Below are positions 46,709 to 58,395 of a DNA stretch of 64,000 bases, piece by piece. The notes beneath the pieces are model-generated. The model was not told the origin of the DNA. It searched no databases and was given only the letters and a program-made list of their open reading frames with translations. Each line of letters starts with the position of its first letter. Position 1 is the stretch's first letter. A program made the position numbers and the translations under genes. The stretch comes from Rhizophagus irregularis (Eukaryota; Glomeromycota; Glomeromycetes; Glomerales; Glomeraceae): positions 2,604,001 through 2,668,000 of the forward strand of contig NC_089439.1 of NCBI RefSeq assembly GCF_026210795.1, written 5' to 3'.

Positions 46709-49103
46709 TAAACAAATAAGAAAATTTTCATTCTTTAAAAATAACACAGTTCCAATTATATATATATAGTGCATGAAACAAATGTTAAATACGTACTTTA
46801 TTAACATGGTAAAAAAAAATATTCCGCTAGGATCTTCTGACTTCTTTCTGCCAAATACTCGGAGGTATCTTGCAATAACGATAATAAATCCACAACTAGA
46901 ATGAAACATTCCAAAGAAACGGAACTATCCATATTTATAAACTTCTATCTTTGTGCCGCACCATGAAGCGAAGCCATATTTGCGATAATGTATACTCAAG
47001 TAGAGTAATTCCAGCCAGAGTTATGTAATTACGTTCTGAAGAGACGCGTGCAACGGCTATTAAGATATTGTAACATTAGTAATTTAACGACTTTAACGTT
47101 TTTTCTTCATTTAATTAATGTGTTTTGTATGAAAAAATTTAAGATTATAGATTCTTAATACTCTTTGAGATCGGTCAAAGGCCAAAATGGGATAGGTTCT
47201 GACACGAGTCAAAAATACCAAAATTGATTGTAGATATACCGTTTAATTTATACTGTATATATATATAAAATTATATCTAGTATAATAAATTATATAAATC
47301 GTATTTCTTATTAGAACTTTTATTTCAATTTATTCCTTTTATCCTATAATTTGTAGTTTAGCACTTTTCTACTTTGATATGCAATTATTAATTTTTAATT
47401 CCATGAGTTCTTACCTTAACACATCATGAAAAATTAATCCAATAACATGTTTAAATTCCAGATCCTTTGTCTCTCCAGTTTCTTCTAATTTTTCTTAAAA
47501 GACATCAGATTTATCAAAAGTTTAAAGATTCACACAAGAATTACATCTACTAGAATCCTTTATTATTCGCCTCATTCTGTTATCATGCTATCAATCCAGA
47601 ACCCGATAGAGAAATTCCCCATTTGCCACATCCTGTAAACACTAGAAAACATTTAACACTTTTTCTTTCTTATGCTTGGTTTATGAATTGTACTCAGGTC
47701 TCAGTCTAATAATATGAAATAATACAATAATAAAAATAACTTTATTAAATCCAAAATAATTTCGGATGTTTATAAAGTTTCATTCTCTAATGCTATATTT
47801 TTGTCTTTTTGCCAAAAAAAAACCTGTAACTTTCATGCTTAGAGTTAAAACTTATTGAGTATACAATACTTCCAGCATTTCTTCACCAACAACTTCAAGC
47901 TGAGAAGCTTAGTTGAGTTTCACATTTATAATTTCTTTTGATGATAGCATTACTGCTTGTAAGGTTGTTACATTGTTATATAATATTGCACGAACATATA
48001 AAAAAATATTACTAACGATATTAATACTGTTTTAAAACTGTGTTTCTTTTTTTCTTGTATCTTAATATCTTACAATTTGCAAAAAAAACTAGTTAATGTC
48101 GAATGCACGTGCCGTTATAATATACTGTATGCCTCATATTTCGCGAATTTTTCTCAATTATTTGAGATCACATGTCAATTCGGAATACCATAGACTCTCT
48201 CTCTATTTCAATTGGTATAATATTGAGTACGTAGCATAGAGTAAAATCGTTCTCAATCGTCTCATTCAATTTGAGCAGAATCAGCAGATAGTGATTTCAT
48301 TGTGCTCAATTATTGCAATCAAATAACAGGATTGAGCATGCCTTCTTTATTGTTTGACATAAATTTTAAGCAACGGATTTTTCTATAATGATAACTTGAA
48401 AAGGCAATGCATATTTGTATCAAATTCTCTAATTTATTTTAAAATTTTCTTGCATTATTCGTTATAATAAAAATAAATAAATCGAATTGATGATATTAAT
48501 TGGAGATCGTTAAAAAAGAAAGGTAATTTTATCTCCTTTGCTATTCATCAAAATAAAAAACTCACTGAAACTCTGAAACTCTCCGGGTCCCCTTCCCTTT
48601 CGTTTTCCCATTACCCTTTCGTTCTCCTCTCCCCTTTCGTTTCGTTCCTCTTTCTCCCATTTCCTTTCATCCCTAGTCCAAAAATCATTGTTGTATATAA
48701 TCACATGCTAACAAACATCTGGGCCATCAAGATTTCATCTCTCAAATTTTACCATTTAATTCGTCAAAATTAAAGCAACATGGATAATCCAACGAAAGAT
48801 TTGTTTCATATAAAATTCTTACCAAATGACTTGTAAATAAAGGAGTTAGAGGAATTAGAATTTTAATATTTCTTGAATTTGTCCCAGAGCAATAAAAAAA
48901 CTGACAAAGATACTTTTAATGATGTAGCAAAACTACAAACAACAACAGAAACAGAAACCATAATTTTTTATGTAGTAATAATTAATTTACAAAATATTCT
49001 CATGGACATAAGTTTATTATTTCCCAATAACAATATCCAGTTATGATGGTTAAATTCATACATTTTTCTATGTAAATAATCAAGTATTATTCTCGTTAAA
49101 AGT
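46709..49103. other. Intergenic, no recognised gene
   Basis: Near 47.5-47.7 kb one plus-strand frame gives CYHAINPEPDREIPHLPHPV, a possible remnant I cannot name. At 48560-48680 there is a strong CT-rich strand (TTCCCTTTCGTTTTCCC type); the ORF at 48510-48704 is its translation. Otherwise AT-rich. Confidence 0.4.
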
Positions 49104-49138
49104 CACGTGAAGAGTCTGTTTCACAAACAAATCACGTG
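49104..49138 (+). promoter_or_regulatory. Paired CACGTG boxes upstream of a candidate microgene
   Basis: GTCACGTGAA (core 49104-49109) and ATCACGTGTT (core 49133-49138) lie 29 bp apart and 34-68 bp before the ATG at 49172. CACGTG is the binding core of fungal bHLH regulators of the Cbf1/Pho4 type. Function is inferred from the motif only. Confidence 0.4.
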
Positions 49139-49171
49139 TTACTGATTCTTTCATGTTCAGTTCGTTATATA

Positions 49172-49346
49172 ATGGCAGCATGGACCCAGGTAAGTGAGAT
49201 AACAGAATTTATCAGGCATTAAAATATGATCGAAAAAGTATGCCTTGGGTTGATAACTTTATTCTTCTTTTTTTCTGATTGAGCTTGAAAAAACAAAGCA
49301 AGGGATCCGAGAAAAGTATATACAGTATATCACAGGAGGTCTTTAA
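49172..49346 (+). CDS. Candidate two-exon microprotein gene, 26 aa
   Basis: Exon 1 (49172-49189) encodes MAAWTQ and ends at a consensus donor, CAG/GTAAGT. A 94-bp intron ends in a pyrimidine-rich acceptor (TTTTTTTCTGATTGAG). Exon 2 (49284-49346) reads LEKTKQGIREKYIQYITGGL and then stops. The join is phase 0 and both splice sites are good. The product looks like a short amphipathic helix and would resemble the tiny subunits found in mitochondrial or ER complexes, but I do not recognise it. More exons are possible, and a chance alignment of splice signals cannot be excluded. Confidence 0.35.
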
Positions 49347-49735
49347 TATGAAGGTATTTCATTATAAATAATTGCACAGAAAAAGTAAAAAAGGGGGGTT
49401 GAGCCGTGGATTAGTTGCAACATTTCACCAAGTGATAGAAATAAATTTACAAATTTTGTTGTGGTCTTATGTTATGTAATCAGGCCCAAATTTCATAGTG
49501 CAGATAATGACCCGGGTTATTACAATAAGAAAAAAGTTAAGTTTCATAATTAATATAACAAAAACACTTGGTATGTTTTATTTTAACAAACTGCAATTCT
49601 AAGATCTAACTCTACTATAGTAAAATAAAATGATTTAACCTCACATAAATTTACAAAATAGCATGAAGTTTACGCAAAATAAAGTTAAGTTTGACCCATA
49701 GAATTTATAAGACACATTATTTGGATGTCCACTTC
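49347..49735. other. Intergenic, no recognised feature
   Basis: AT-rich with a G6 run near 49393. Nothing is recognised. Confidence 0.4.
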
Positions 49736-49739
49736 AGTC

Positions 49740-50150
49740 ATTATTTCCTAACACGCGAGCGAGACCATTTTGTAAGACTTTCTCTTTTTTTCATCTGATA
49801 GTTCTTTTACTATACTATTACTAGCATTAGAAAATGACAAACAGACAATCTTTTCCATATCATCTATTCCAACTTCAATGTTCTCTATCTCAGTTTTCTT
49901 ATATTTCACGAAAGGGGTACATAGTAGGATAAATAAAATTGATCCTCAAAGTATCAGAAACTTGATCATAAACTGGATTGAATGTGAGGCCAATTCAATA
50001 GACTTGATGCTCCATTCATGTTAACTGCTACTATTTTGCCATCATGAGTATAAGATATTCGGTAGCTTCTCTACGATCCCCGGTCCAAGTTATCGGTATC
50101 TTTATAATAAGTGAAAGCTATGTCTGGCCTTAAACCATGAAACAGATTGA
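49740..50150 (-). pseudogene. Decayed coding region, family unknown
   Basis: On the minus strand three pieces in changing frames read in order: GLRPDIAFTYYKDTDNLDRG (about 50135-50075), then RISYTHDGKIVAVNMNGASS, and LTFNPVYDQVSDTLRINFIY to about 49915. A longer open piece ends the region: FVKYKKTEIENIEVGIDDME, KIVCLSFSNAS and VKELSDEKKRKSYKM, with a stop near 49755. The order and composition indicate one gene with several frameshifts. I do not recognise the family. Confidence 0.45.
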
Positions 50151-52630
50151 ATATGATTGCTTAAATGTAATTTATAAATTCAAATAACAAACTTACCAGA
50201 CTGTAAGTTTACTAACATCATTATTGGACCTAGTTGGTTCAGTTCCATTTACTTTTTTTGTACTCTATAATTACGTAAATAAATAAACAAAAAAAAACCA
50301 CAACGACCATAACCAATAGGTGAAAGGGACGAGGAAAGGAAGGTCTCGGAAGTGAAGCAAACACAAAATATATATATATATATACAAACTACTCACATTT
50401 GCTTGCATCATCTATGATAATAAGCACAATAAGGAATAATACATTTCTTTTGTTTCTTCCGTCAACTGTCGGAAAATTATATGTACTTCTTCCAATACTT
50501 TTCCTTTATAATAAGATAACCCTTTTACTTATTTTATAATATCAATAGAGGTCCTTATCCCAATATCTTATGTGAAGCAGGATAATAGGTTATTATAAGC
50601 CGGGATTTTGTGTAATATGACTACACGAAGCACTTGGTCATTTCGATTTCTGTTGAATTATCGCCCCTAACACCGTTGGGTTGAAGAATTGTTTTCTAAA
50701 AATGAAATTAGAACGCTTTCGACGTCTTCTGGATTATATTGCGACCTATTGACGTATGTATGTTCCTTGGCCCTGTCTGACCAACTGAATTTTAAAAATG
50801 TGTCTTCAAGAACTTTAGACCACCTGATGTTATCTAACGGTTGGTCCTTGAAATGTTTCTTTTTGTTCCAGAAAATATGTATGAATTAATTATTTGTGAC
50901 AAATAATTTGTGGGTTAAATGTAATGTTTTTATTTTCTTATAGCATTGATATTATTAAACTGACTCTTTCTATCATAAATATACACCATGGCTTATAAGA
51001 TAGACTATTGATAGACTCCTGAGTGGTACAGCAAATGATATAGATACTTAAAACATTTAAGAATCGCAACCTATACTATAACGAGTAATAATAAAACCAT
51101 AAAAACCGTATTAATCATTTTTTCTCGCGTCTGATAAATTACTATGCTTATTGATTTTTTTAAGTAATTTTAGAGGCATACCACCTCGGGTAGTACAAGT
51201 CGATTGCAGGAGTTTCCAGGTCGGTAAATCTTATAGATCTATTCCTTTTGTTCTGAATATTTCTTCCTTTCCAAATTTTATTCGAAATATCCTTTAATAT
51301 CATTTCATTGATTTTTTCTAAAATGGCTCCCAATTCCACATTCTAATTTTTTGTTGTATCCTCATTTCATTAGATGCGTTTGCATATAATCTCTATACTC
51401 TCGTAATATATTCTCGTTCATACAGATTAGCTAGTAAATTAGTTGCTGATGTATTATATTCTTGTTTCCAGATGCACTTTTAATTGCAATAAATCAGTTC
51501 GGGTGTTGTTGCACGGTGGTTATCATATTATGGTGGAGAGTTCTGACGAACTTGTTTCATAGTGAAGAGAATGTTGTTGTAGTGTGTTGAATTTTCCACA
51601 AGAGAAGGTAGAACTTCAAGTTGTGCGATCTGGATGAATCCTTCAGCCAGATATCTGCGGTCAAGATGATGAGTGAAGTATATTCCTGTTAGAATTTTTT
51701 TTTTTTGTTAGAGTCTGTAAAAAATATTATCAGATGTTTACTAAGGTATACAATCTATATGTTTTATCGTTACAAGCGATATTTTCGATATTTTGATGAT
51801 AATTAGTATATTGACAAAGGTTTCTTACCGGAGGTTGTTCTATAGACAAAGTCTACGCAGAGATGTTATTTTGCATATACGGGATATGGATAAAAAAATA
51901 TTTACTCTAGTTATCATCATATATTATAGAATACGATGAAAATATACCAGAGATTTTCTTTGGTTCAACGAAACGAGTAATAATATTTTTTTAACAAAAA
52001 ATATATCGTTCATTACTATATTCAACTTTCGCCCTCTCGAGTTTTCAATAATAAAAAATATTAATTATTTTTAATCATTCCCCAAAATTATATACTCTTA
52101 AAACTAACAAGTTTTCATGTAGATCGTATCTGATCCATTGTAATTCTGCATCGGCAAAACTATAGGGTATGTCCTCTATCATTAATCATTTTCGTACATG
52201 TAGTAAGTATCTTATAATATATATATTTATATTCTTTGAGCCGTATTTTCTGTTATTATTTTTTAACTGATTCTTTACTTTATCCTTGTAGTCGAGTTCA
52301 TGTTATTGTTTCTCGCTAAACACACGATTTCTATAAAATGGAATGGATCGATTCTAGAAGTAGTTGATATTAATCAGTAACATTCATATGATGGGACATA
52401 AACTCTACTCCATAATAATGTTATGAATATATCTTTACTAGCATCGCTTTTTCCCAACTGCTGTCTCTATTATGGTTTTTAATAAAATATTAAATATCTG
52501 TCGTTCTTATGTCTCTACGTGTATACGTGTAACTAACACTTCCGCTACACTTGAATCAATCTTTTTTTGGTATCAAAACGAATATGGATTTGAAAAACGA
52601 AATAAATTTAGACAAATTAAAAATGATTAC
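50151..52630. other. Intergenic, no recognised gene
   Basis: The ORFs at 50689-50889 and 52472-52738 have no supporting motif; the latter overlaps the antisense fragment below. The rest is AT-rich. Confidence 0.4.
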
Positions 52631-52634
52631 ATCT

Positions 52635-53145
52635 TTAACTCACATCTGCAAATCGCATCATTGAATCAACAAAGGATTCGTCAAACTCTGGCAGCTTTCT
52701 TATTTCACAGCGTATTTCTTTCCATTCTTCAACTGTAAATTGTGCCTCTGCCTCCCGATCATTCAAATCAATGATCCACGAATGTATGAGTGATTCAGCT
52801 GATAATATATTGCAATGCTCAAAGATAATTTCCTCGACACATGTTCCGGATGATAGAATCCATTTATGAGTCTTATTCATTTTGCATAGGATTTACCAAA
52901 ACACTTGAACTGTGAAGATGTCAGCAATGGTGAAGGATTCTGATCCTCATCATCACTTGTAATATGAATAGAAGAGCCTAAGAGAAAAAAATCAAAGAAA
53001 AAATCAAAGAAAAAGAATTATTATATGTTACCTTGCCACATAATCTGAATCTTCCTCCTCCTCAGGTAGCACATAATCTGAGTCATCATCCTCCTCAGAT
53101 ATAGAAATGGAGTCTTGTACTTTAGACTCGGCCTAGAAAAGAATC
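52635..53145 (-). pseudogene. Decayed member of a Glomeromycotina-expanded uncharacterised family
   Basis: The open stretch 52880-52635 reads MNKTHKWILSSGTCVEEIIF, then SAESLIHSWIIDLNDREAEA and QFTVEEWKEI. It ends at a plausible donor, GAT/GTGAGT. From memory, the (T)KWILSSG-VE...HS-IID...EEW-EI pattern is widespread in Rhizophagus hypothetical proteins. Just upstream is an acidic tract in two segments (SEEDDDSDYVLPEEEEDSDY and HITSDDEDQNPSP), separated by an apparent 54-bp intron. The segments are out of frame with each other and with the KWILSSG stretch by single bases, so I call it decayed. Function unknown. Confidence 0.5.
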
Positions 53146-53660
53146 TCACCGATTAGCAATTTTTCAGTCTTTTAATTGCTATGAAAATATACCCGGAATA
53201 CTTCTCTAAGTGCTTTTCTTTAGCGTGCTCCGCTAATCTATAATACATATCTTTGGTATCTTCCGGTTCGTTTTGCCACATTTTACCGACTACTTTTGAT
53301 ATCTCAGCTTCCGTTCTTTTAGAAAATACGTCGTTATGCTCTGCTTTCTTCTCTCTTCTGTAAATTATGAAAGCATTCGGGGGGCCATACCTTGTCCGCC
53401 TCATTGCCTGCTTCGTTGACAATGCTTATGATTTCTGACTTCTGACATTTCTTAGTCGAACTGATTGATTTCAGAAGAGCCTTGAATGAAATTAACAATC
53501 TCGGAGCTAAAGGTTCTTTCGTTAACCCCAATAGGCCCAAATACGGTGCCCGAAATTGTAAACGAGGATCCATTGGCTGAAATTTTTTCCTCTTACGTTC
53601 CTTCCATTTTCGTGCCACCCGTTTACTCTGAAACAAACGAAAATTTAGTAATATTCTCAA
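53146..53660 (-). pseudogene. MATA-type HMG-box gene with a frameshift inside the box
   Basis: The open stretch 53422-53153 contains most of an HMG box: PPNAFIIYRREKKAE, AEISKVVGKMWQNE, MYYRLAEHAKEKHLEKYSG. This is the MATA_HMG subtype that is expanded in R. irregularis. The in-frame region upstream has no proper start (a stop and a TTG). The neighbouring frame is open from 53660 and runs MDPRLQFRAPYLGLLGL to NEADKVWPP, reaching the C6 run at the HMG start. One base fewer there would join the two frames. The gene is therefore broken, or the run is miscounted. The 3' side also fails to splice in frame. Confidence 0.65.
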
Positions 53661-53849
53661 GTGATACTTTCTCCTTTGATATTTTTATTATCTCACTGGT
53701 TTCCTCGAAGGACTGAACACCAGATGAACTCAAAATTACCTACAACTGGCTTTGTGGCTCAACTCAAAGTCTTGAATTATAAGGATTCTCTAAGAACCTT
53801 ACAACGCCACTTATTTCTGCTTGCGTTTCCAACAAAAAAAAAAATACTA

Positions 53850-54250
53850 CCTTCTTATACAAATATTTGGAAATCTGATTGAACTCCTGTAAATGGTAAT
53901 TTTACTTTGTTACAAAATTCTTCTATTAAATATTGAAATTGACCATTATGATTATAATAAAGTTGTTGTATTTATTGATATAAATTATTTGAAAAAGAAC
54001 TCTTTATTTACAAAAGTACTTCCACGATAATCTCCTGTATTTCACTAATCTGATTGTTGCCTGTCAATTTTCTCATCGTTAAATCGACTGCTCCACCTCC
54101 ACAATCCACTATCATAAAATTAGCTATAATATTTATAAATAATCAATCTTGTAGTAAGTATAATTAACTAATTAAATCATAATTATTTGAAAAGTGATAT
54201 TACCGCCAGATTTTAATCCTAAGAGGTAATGCTTCAAAATATCAAACTAT
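53850..54250 (-). pseudogene. HSPA12/Hsp70-like fragment
   Basis: At 54124-54010 one frame gives ANFMIVDCGGGAVDLTMRKL and TGNNQISEIQ. This is the phosphate-2 motif of the Hsp70 ATPase, normally DCGGGTVDLT in this family. A frameshift then moves to GDYRGSTFVNKEF, which follows directly in Hsp70-like proteins. Further along, GQFQYLIEEFCNKVKLPFTG (about 53946-53880) continues the same order in another frame. A probable intron (GTAATATC to TATTATAG) lies upstream of ANFM. Only about 100 residues of a protein of about 600 are present, with at least two frameshifts, so it cannot encode a working ATPase. Confidence 0.65.
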
Positions 54251-55860
54251 ATTAAGCTGTAACTAGCAAAGAATTTTTTGAGAGTAATTCCTACGAATGT
54301 ACCAACTCACTTTGAAACTTTTTCTCGTCTAATTTCATTGCTAATCTTTCCTTATATACTAAATCTATGAATTCATCACTTCTTTTTCTTCTAATGATTT
54401 AAACCCTGAACGGAGTTACCTGTGGCTCTAAATTAAATGGAGATTTCAGTATGGATGTATCACCTTGTGCCGAAAGATTAATAACAATTTGCTCCTGTTT
54501 GATTTAGCAATAAGAATGGTTTTCTCTTCATCTCTCTGCTCTAGATTCGTGAATCTGACTTCAAAGCATGCTTTAACTTCGCATTCTCAGCTTTAGCACG
54601 ACTCACAGGTTCCGATAGTTTAAACGACGGCTTCCCCTCTCTATCTAGAGTGCACTCCACAAAGTACCATTCCTTTGCATCAGTAACGATCCCAAATACA
54701 TTATCCACATCTTGTTCACCGTCTATCATTGGCTTTGCGCTTTGATTCCATTTGTACGGATGTATGGGCAAATCTCTTCATAAAATCCTCCCTTTTGACT
54801 TCACCAAAGATCTTTCCGCACTCTATCACATAATCAAGATTTCCTTGTCCATTCTGACTCTTAAGTTTCTCTGGTATGATTTTGAAATTATCCTCATAGA
54901 ACGAAACTCCGCTAGCAAGATAACAGTAAGAATAAGTAGATTTCGTTCAATTCGGCCAATAAATGCTTAACCACTGCTCGAGACTTTCCGCCTTTCAAGT
55001 CAGCATTACCACATGAAAAAACAGGGTACACGTCTATACTAGGATTCGGGTCATCGCAATGCCCATAGAGTTCACACACTTTCGGAAAGATCTATTCATT
55101 AAATGGTTTCGAGGAAGTCACAATGAATACAGTAAATTTAAGGCAATATCTCTTGAAATGAGGGATCGCACTTAAGTGAATATCTCCCACCATCGCTCAT
55201 GAAGTTGAATACCACGGCCAGATTTTCCAAGGCACAAGGATCGCTTGAATGATTTAGTCCGTCTCAGGCTAACGACAATGTTGAAGTCTGCAATTAACGA
55301 CAGGGTTAGTATAATCTTTTTTTCGGTGTCGCGGTTTTTCATAACCTATAAAATTTCAGCCCGGAACCCACCAAAATCCAGACCTAAATTTTTCATATAT
55401 TACGTACCTTGGACAGACTTGTTAAGCAATGCCTGAATTTAGTCGAGCAATTCCTTTTCACTGCTCAAAGTGGCGGTTGTCACGGGTCGGCTATGACATG
55501 AATCATGAATGTTCCTCTTGGGCGGTTTCTCGGACAATACTCCTTGTTGCAAGAGTTCATGCTGGTCTTGGAGTGCAAAGAATCGTAATGATCGTCGGGA
55601 ATTTCAGCTTGAGCTTTTATGCAGGAAAATTATCGAACTCTGGTGCCTTTCCGCCTTGATAACCTTTTTGAAGGCAACAAGCTGGTCTTAACAATATTGA
55701 CAGGAAAGCGTTCGTGGTTGTATCACCTTTGACTAGACAGCGAGTTAGGGTATTCATATTTGTGAGAAATTCACTGTCGCACGGAGCACCTTGATATTGT
55801 GTTTCCGCGGTCACGTTCTGGGACGTGTTGGGACGTTGTTTAATTATTTTAGAAGCAGGA
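54251..55860 (-). pseudogene. Crinkler-like gene, heavily frameshifted
   Basis: At the upstream end, 55814-55617 holds LTRCLVKGDTTTNAF and KAPEFDNFPA in one frame and VNIVKTSLLPSK and AEIPDDHYDS in another, the ubiquitin-like N-terminal module of Crinkler-type proteins. Around 55.1-54.75 kb come DDPNPSIDVYPVFSCGNADL, SFYEDNFKIIPEKL, GNLDYVIEC and GEVKREDF. At 54771-54541 come DNVFGIVTDAKEWYFVEC and KPSFKLSEPV, followed by a coiled AENAKLKHAL segment. A tail near 54.5-54.3 kb reads SDEFIDLVYKERLAMK. The order matches Crinkler-family proteins I recall from R. irregularis. Stops and frame changes throughout indicate a pseudogene, possibly of two fused relatives. Confidence 0.6.
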
Positions 55861-56381
55861 GCGGGATGATTACTGCTACGCAGTATAGTATTTAGATTAA
55901 TTTATTAGTAAAAAATTATGCAAAAAAAAGACTAATGTAGTATTTAATGAATTGACCAACTGTACCATCAGAGACAAATCAGATTAACTGCGTGATCTTT
56001 GTGTTAGATTTTATATCCTACGCGCTATCTTTTCTTGAATTCATTGTAGGGTAATTTTGCTTGAACAATCAATTCCCATGACTTCTCTACTTTACTTGGA
56101 TGAACCAATGGATATAATGATAAATCATTTGATGTGAACCGGTGTATTAATTATGTATTTCTGCCATTAGAAATAAATTATGTTTCTATTCTTCCCTAAT
56201 ATCTCCATAACCTATAGATTTAATCAAGAAAGTTTAGTGTAATGTATCTTTACAGGATAAAATATAGGTTCCGAAAAAGATCCATTAACATCAATCACAT
56301 GTTTTTCAACTAATCCATCATATCAATTCAACTCCCGTTTCAGATGATGAATAGCTTTTAACAATCGCTAAACCCACTAGA
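55861..56381. other. Intergenic, no recognised feature
   Basis: AT-rich; I see nothing identifiable. Confidence 0.35.
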
Positions 56382-56423
56382 GAAGTATATACCGTCACCA
56401 TCGATTAGACCGGCTAGCCATTC
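56382..56423 (-). pseudogene. LAGLIDADG homing-endonuclease motif fragment
   Basis: The minus-strand frame reads EWLAGLIDGDGIYFSSGFSD, with a stop immediately before and one soon after. WLAGLIDGDG is the active-site helix of LAGLIDADG homing endonucleases carried by organelle group I introns. The surrounding GC content is slightly higher than the local background. The simplest reading is a small decayed piece of mitochondrial intron DNA in the nucleus. Only about 20 codons are recognisable, so it could be chance. Confidence 0.45.
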
Positions 56424-58395
56424 TTACCAGAGGTAACGTGGCCCTGACCCAAACCAGCTACAGGACAGCAACTCCCAGATAGGTAAGCCTAAAAAAAATT
56501 GATTAATATAATAATTCTTTCATAAAGATTAAATTCTTTACTTACTAATAAATAAATGTCGCATGATATAATCCAGAATAAATTTTATCAATACTAACTC
56601 TATATTTTACGAAAGTTTCTTTTATAAATTCTTTCTTTCTTTCAAGAATTTTTTCTCACCATCACAATTGTATAGCTCCAACTTCCATTCAATTTCGGGA
56701 TTAATTGAATTATCGCTCATTTTTTTATATATTCTCACAAATTATATAAATTCGTTACGGATTTACTTAATTATGTGAAATAATTGTAAACTAATAAACA
56801 GTATTGCTATAGTATTACTCTCATGATAATAAATATATGTTTATTTCGGGTATAATATAGAAGTGTATTTAAAAACTAAGGCTAGAGTAGTAAAATATTT
56901 TATTTAATTAGATATTTGGAAATACAGAAGGATATTAAGCAAATACATAAAAGTAAAGAGAATTCATAATCTGTTTGATATTCTCAAATTTTGATTTTCT
57001 TTTTTATCATTATACTGACTCTCACCACTCTTTTACATTCACCCATGAAACCATGGTTAAGTCTACGGTTTCGTCGACGTGGCTGTCATGGCATCCATCA
57101 GTGAACCAAAATGGGTTAACCAGAAATATACCGATGTACGCACGATCCCCAGCTTTAACGATCACTTACTGATTCCTTGAAATTATTAAGGAAATCATGT
57201 TAATTTTTAGCAAGAAATATAAAAAATGATATTTCGGGTTAAAACTCACATTTTTAGTAAATTACCTTTGCATTAAAACTTTCATTCATATAACTTAATT
57301 ATTTTATTCGCTATAAATAGACATGCCTCATTTTGTTTTCTCTGAAACCATCACTTGGAAGGTTAATTATCGAATCGGGCTCAACATTATCCCAATTTTG
57401 TATTTCTGAAGATTCACCACGTTCTTCTTCATTCAAAATAAAAGTTTAGAGATGATTTCTGAGAAGAAGGTGAAGAAATCAAAAGGAAGTGGGTTTTGAC
57501 TCTCAAACTGTTTTCCAATAATAGTTTATAAAAGAAATTTCCCTTAATAATGATTGTATGATTCTGCTCGCATTGCCAAGCGGTGCATCGAAAATTTAAA
57601 TCCAAATGTATCCTCCTAGCAGTTCTCTTCCAGAAGTCTACACGACTTCTCCCGATCATGTCGTGGTAATATTCATTTCCCACCTTTATCTTCCAGATGG
57701 GATTGAAATTTCACTTTTATCTTCAACACCTGAATGTCTATAACAATAGTAAATTCTCGCCTACAATCAATACTAAGAAGAAATTGCATATTAATTAAAG
57801 TATAAGCCCATGATAAAATTAGCTTGCTAATAAACAGTACAAACCTGTTGTCATAGTCTCACAGATTTCATATAGTGTTGCTCGTTAACTTTATTTATTG
57901 CTCATCAACTTTATTTTCATCTATCCTTCTTTTTCTGCTTTCAGCTCCTATATTCATTATTACTAAATTATTACTATATTACTATATTATTGTTATTATA
58001 TGATTTATAGAATGTTTACAAAAAATATATCTCATCTCACCTTATTATATTCTATCAATTTTTAAAACAATATGATAATAGAGAACGTTTTTTTAAAATT
58101 AAAATGAGCCACATAAGATCATATAAGATATGCAAATAAATAAATAAATACCTGTCATGGGGTGATAATATAATCTTCTGACACCACTCTAGAATATCCA
58201 AGTAAATAAATTCATTAAAAATAATGTCAACATGTTTAGAGAGTAAAAATACTCAGCAAAAATCTTACACTTTGTAATACTAACCTTTATTTTGTAATAG
58301 TTGAAATTGTTTAATAAAACAACTTAAGCAATAAATTGCAATTGTATTTTGTTATAGATATATAAAATTGAAATTGTATCGGTGGCTGAACCTAT
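56424..58395. other. Intergenic, no recognised gene
   Basis: The ORFs at 56975-57172 (plus) and 57429-57683 (minus) contain GC-richer, protein-like pieces (TWLSWHPSVNQNGLTRNIPM; GRSRVDFWKRTARRI), but I cannot place them and no flanking exons are evident. Confidence 0.35.

Noticed and set aside
46451-46909. 152-codon minus-strand ORF
   Set aside because: It runs straight through a CCCTATAAAA-type MITE with TAA flanks and shows no motif; the openness comes from the repeat.
53486-53716. Plus-strand 76-codon ORF with protein-like composition
   Set aside because: Antisense to the N-terminal part of the HMG-box gene, whose minus-strand frame leads into the HMG box.
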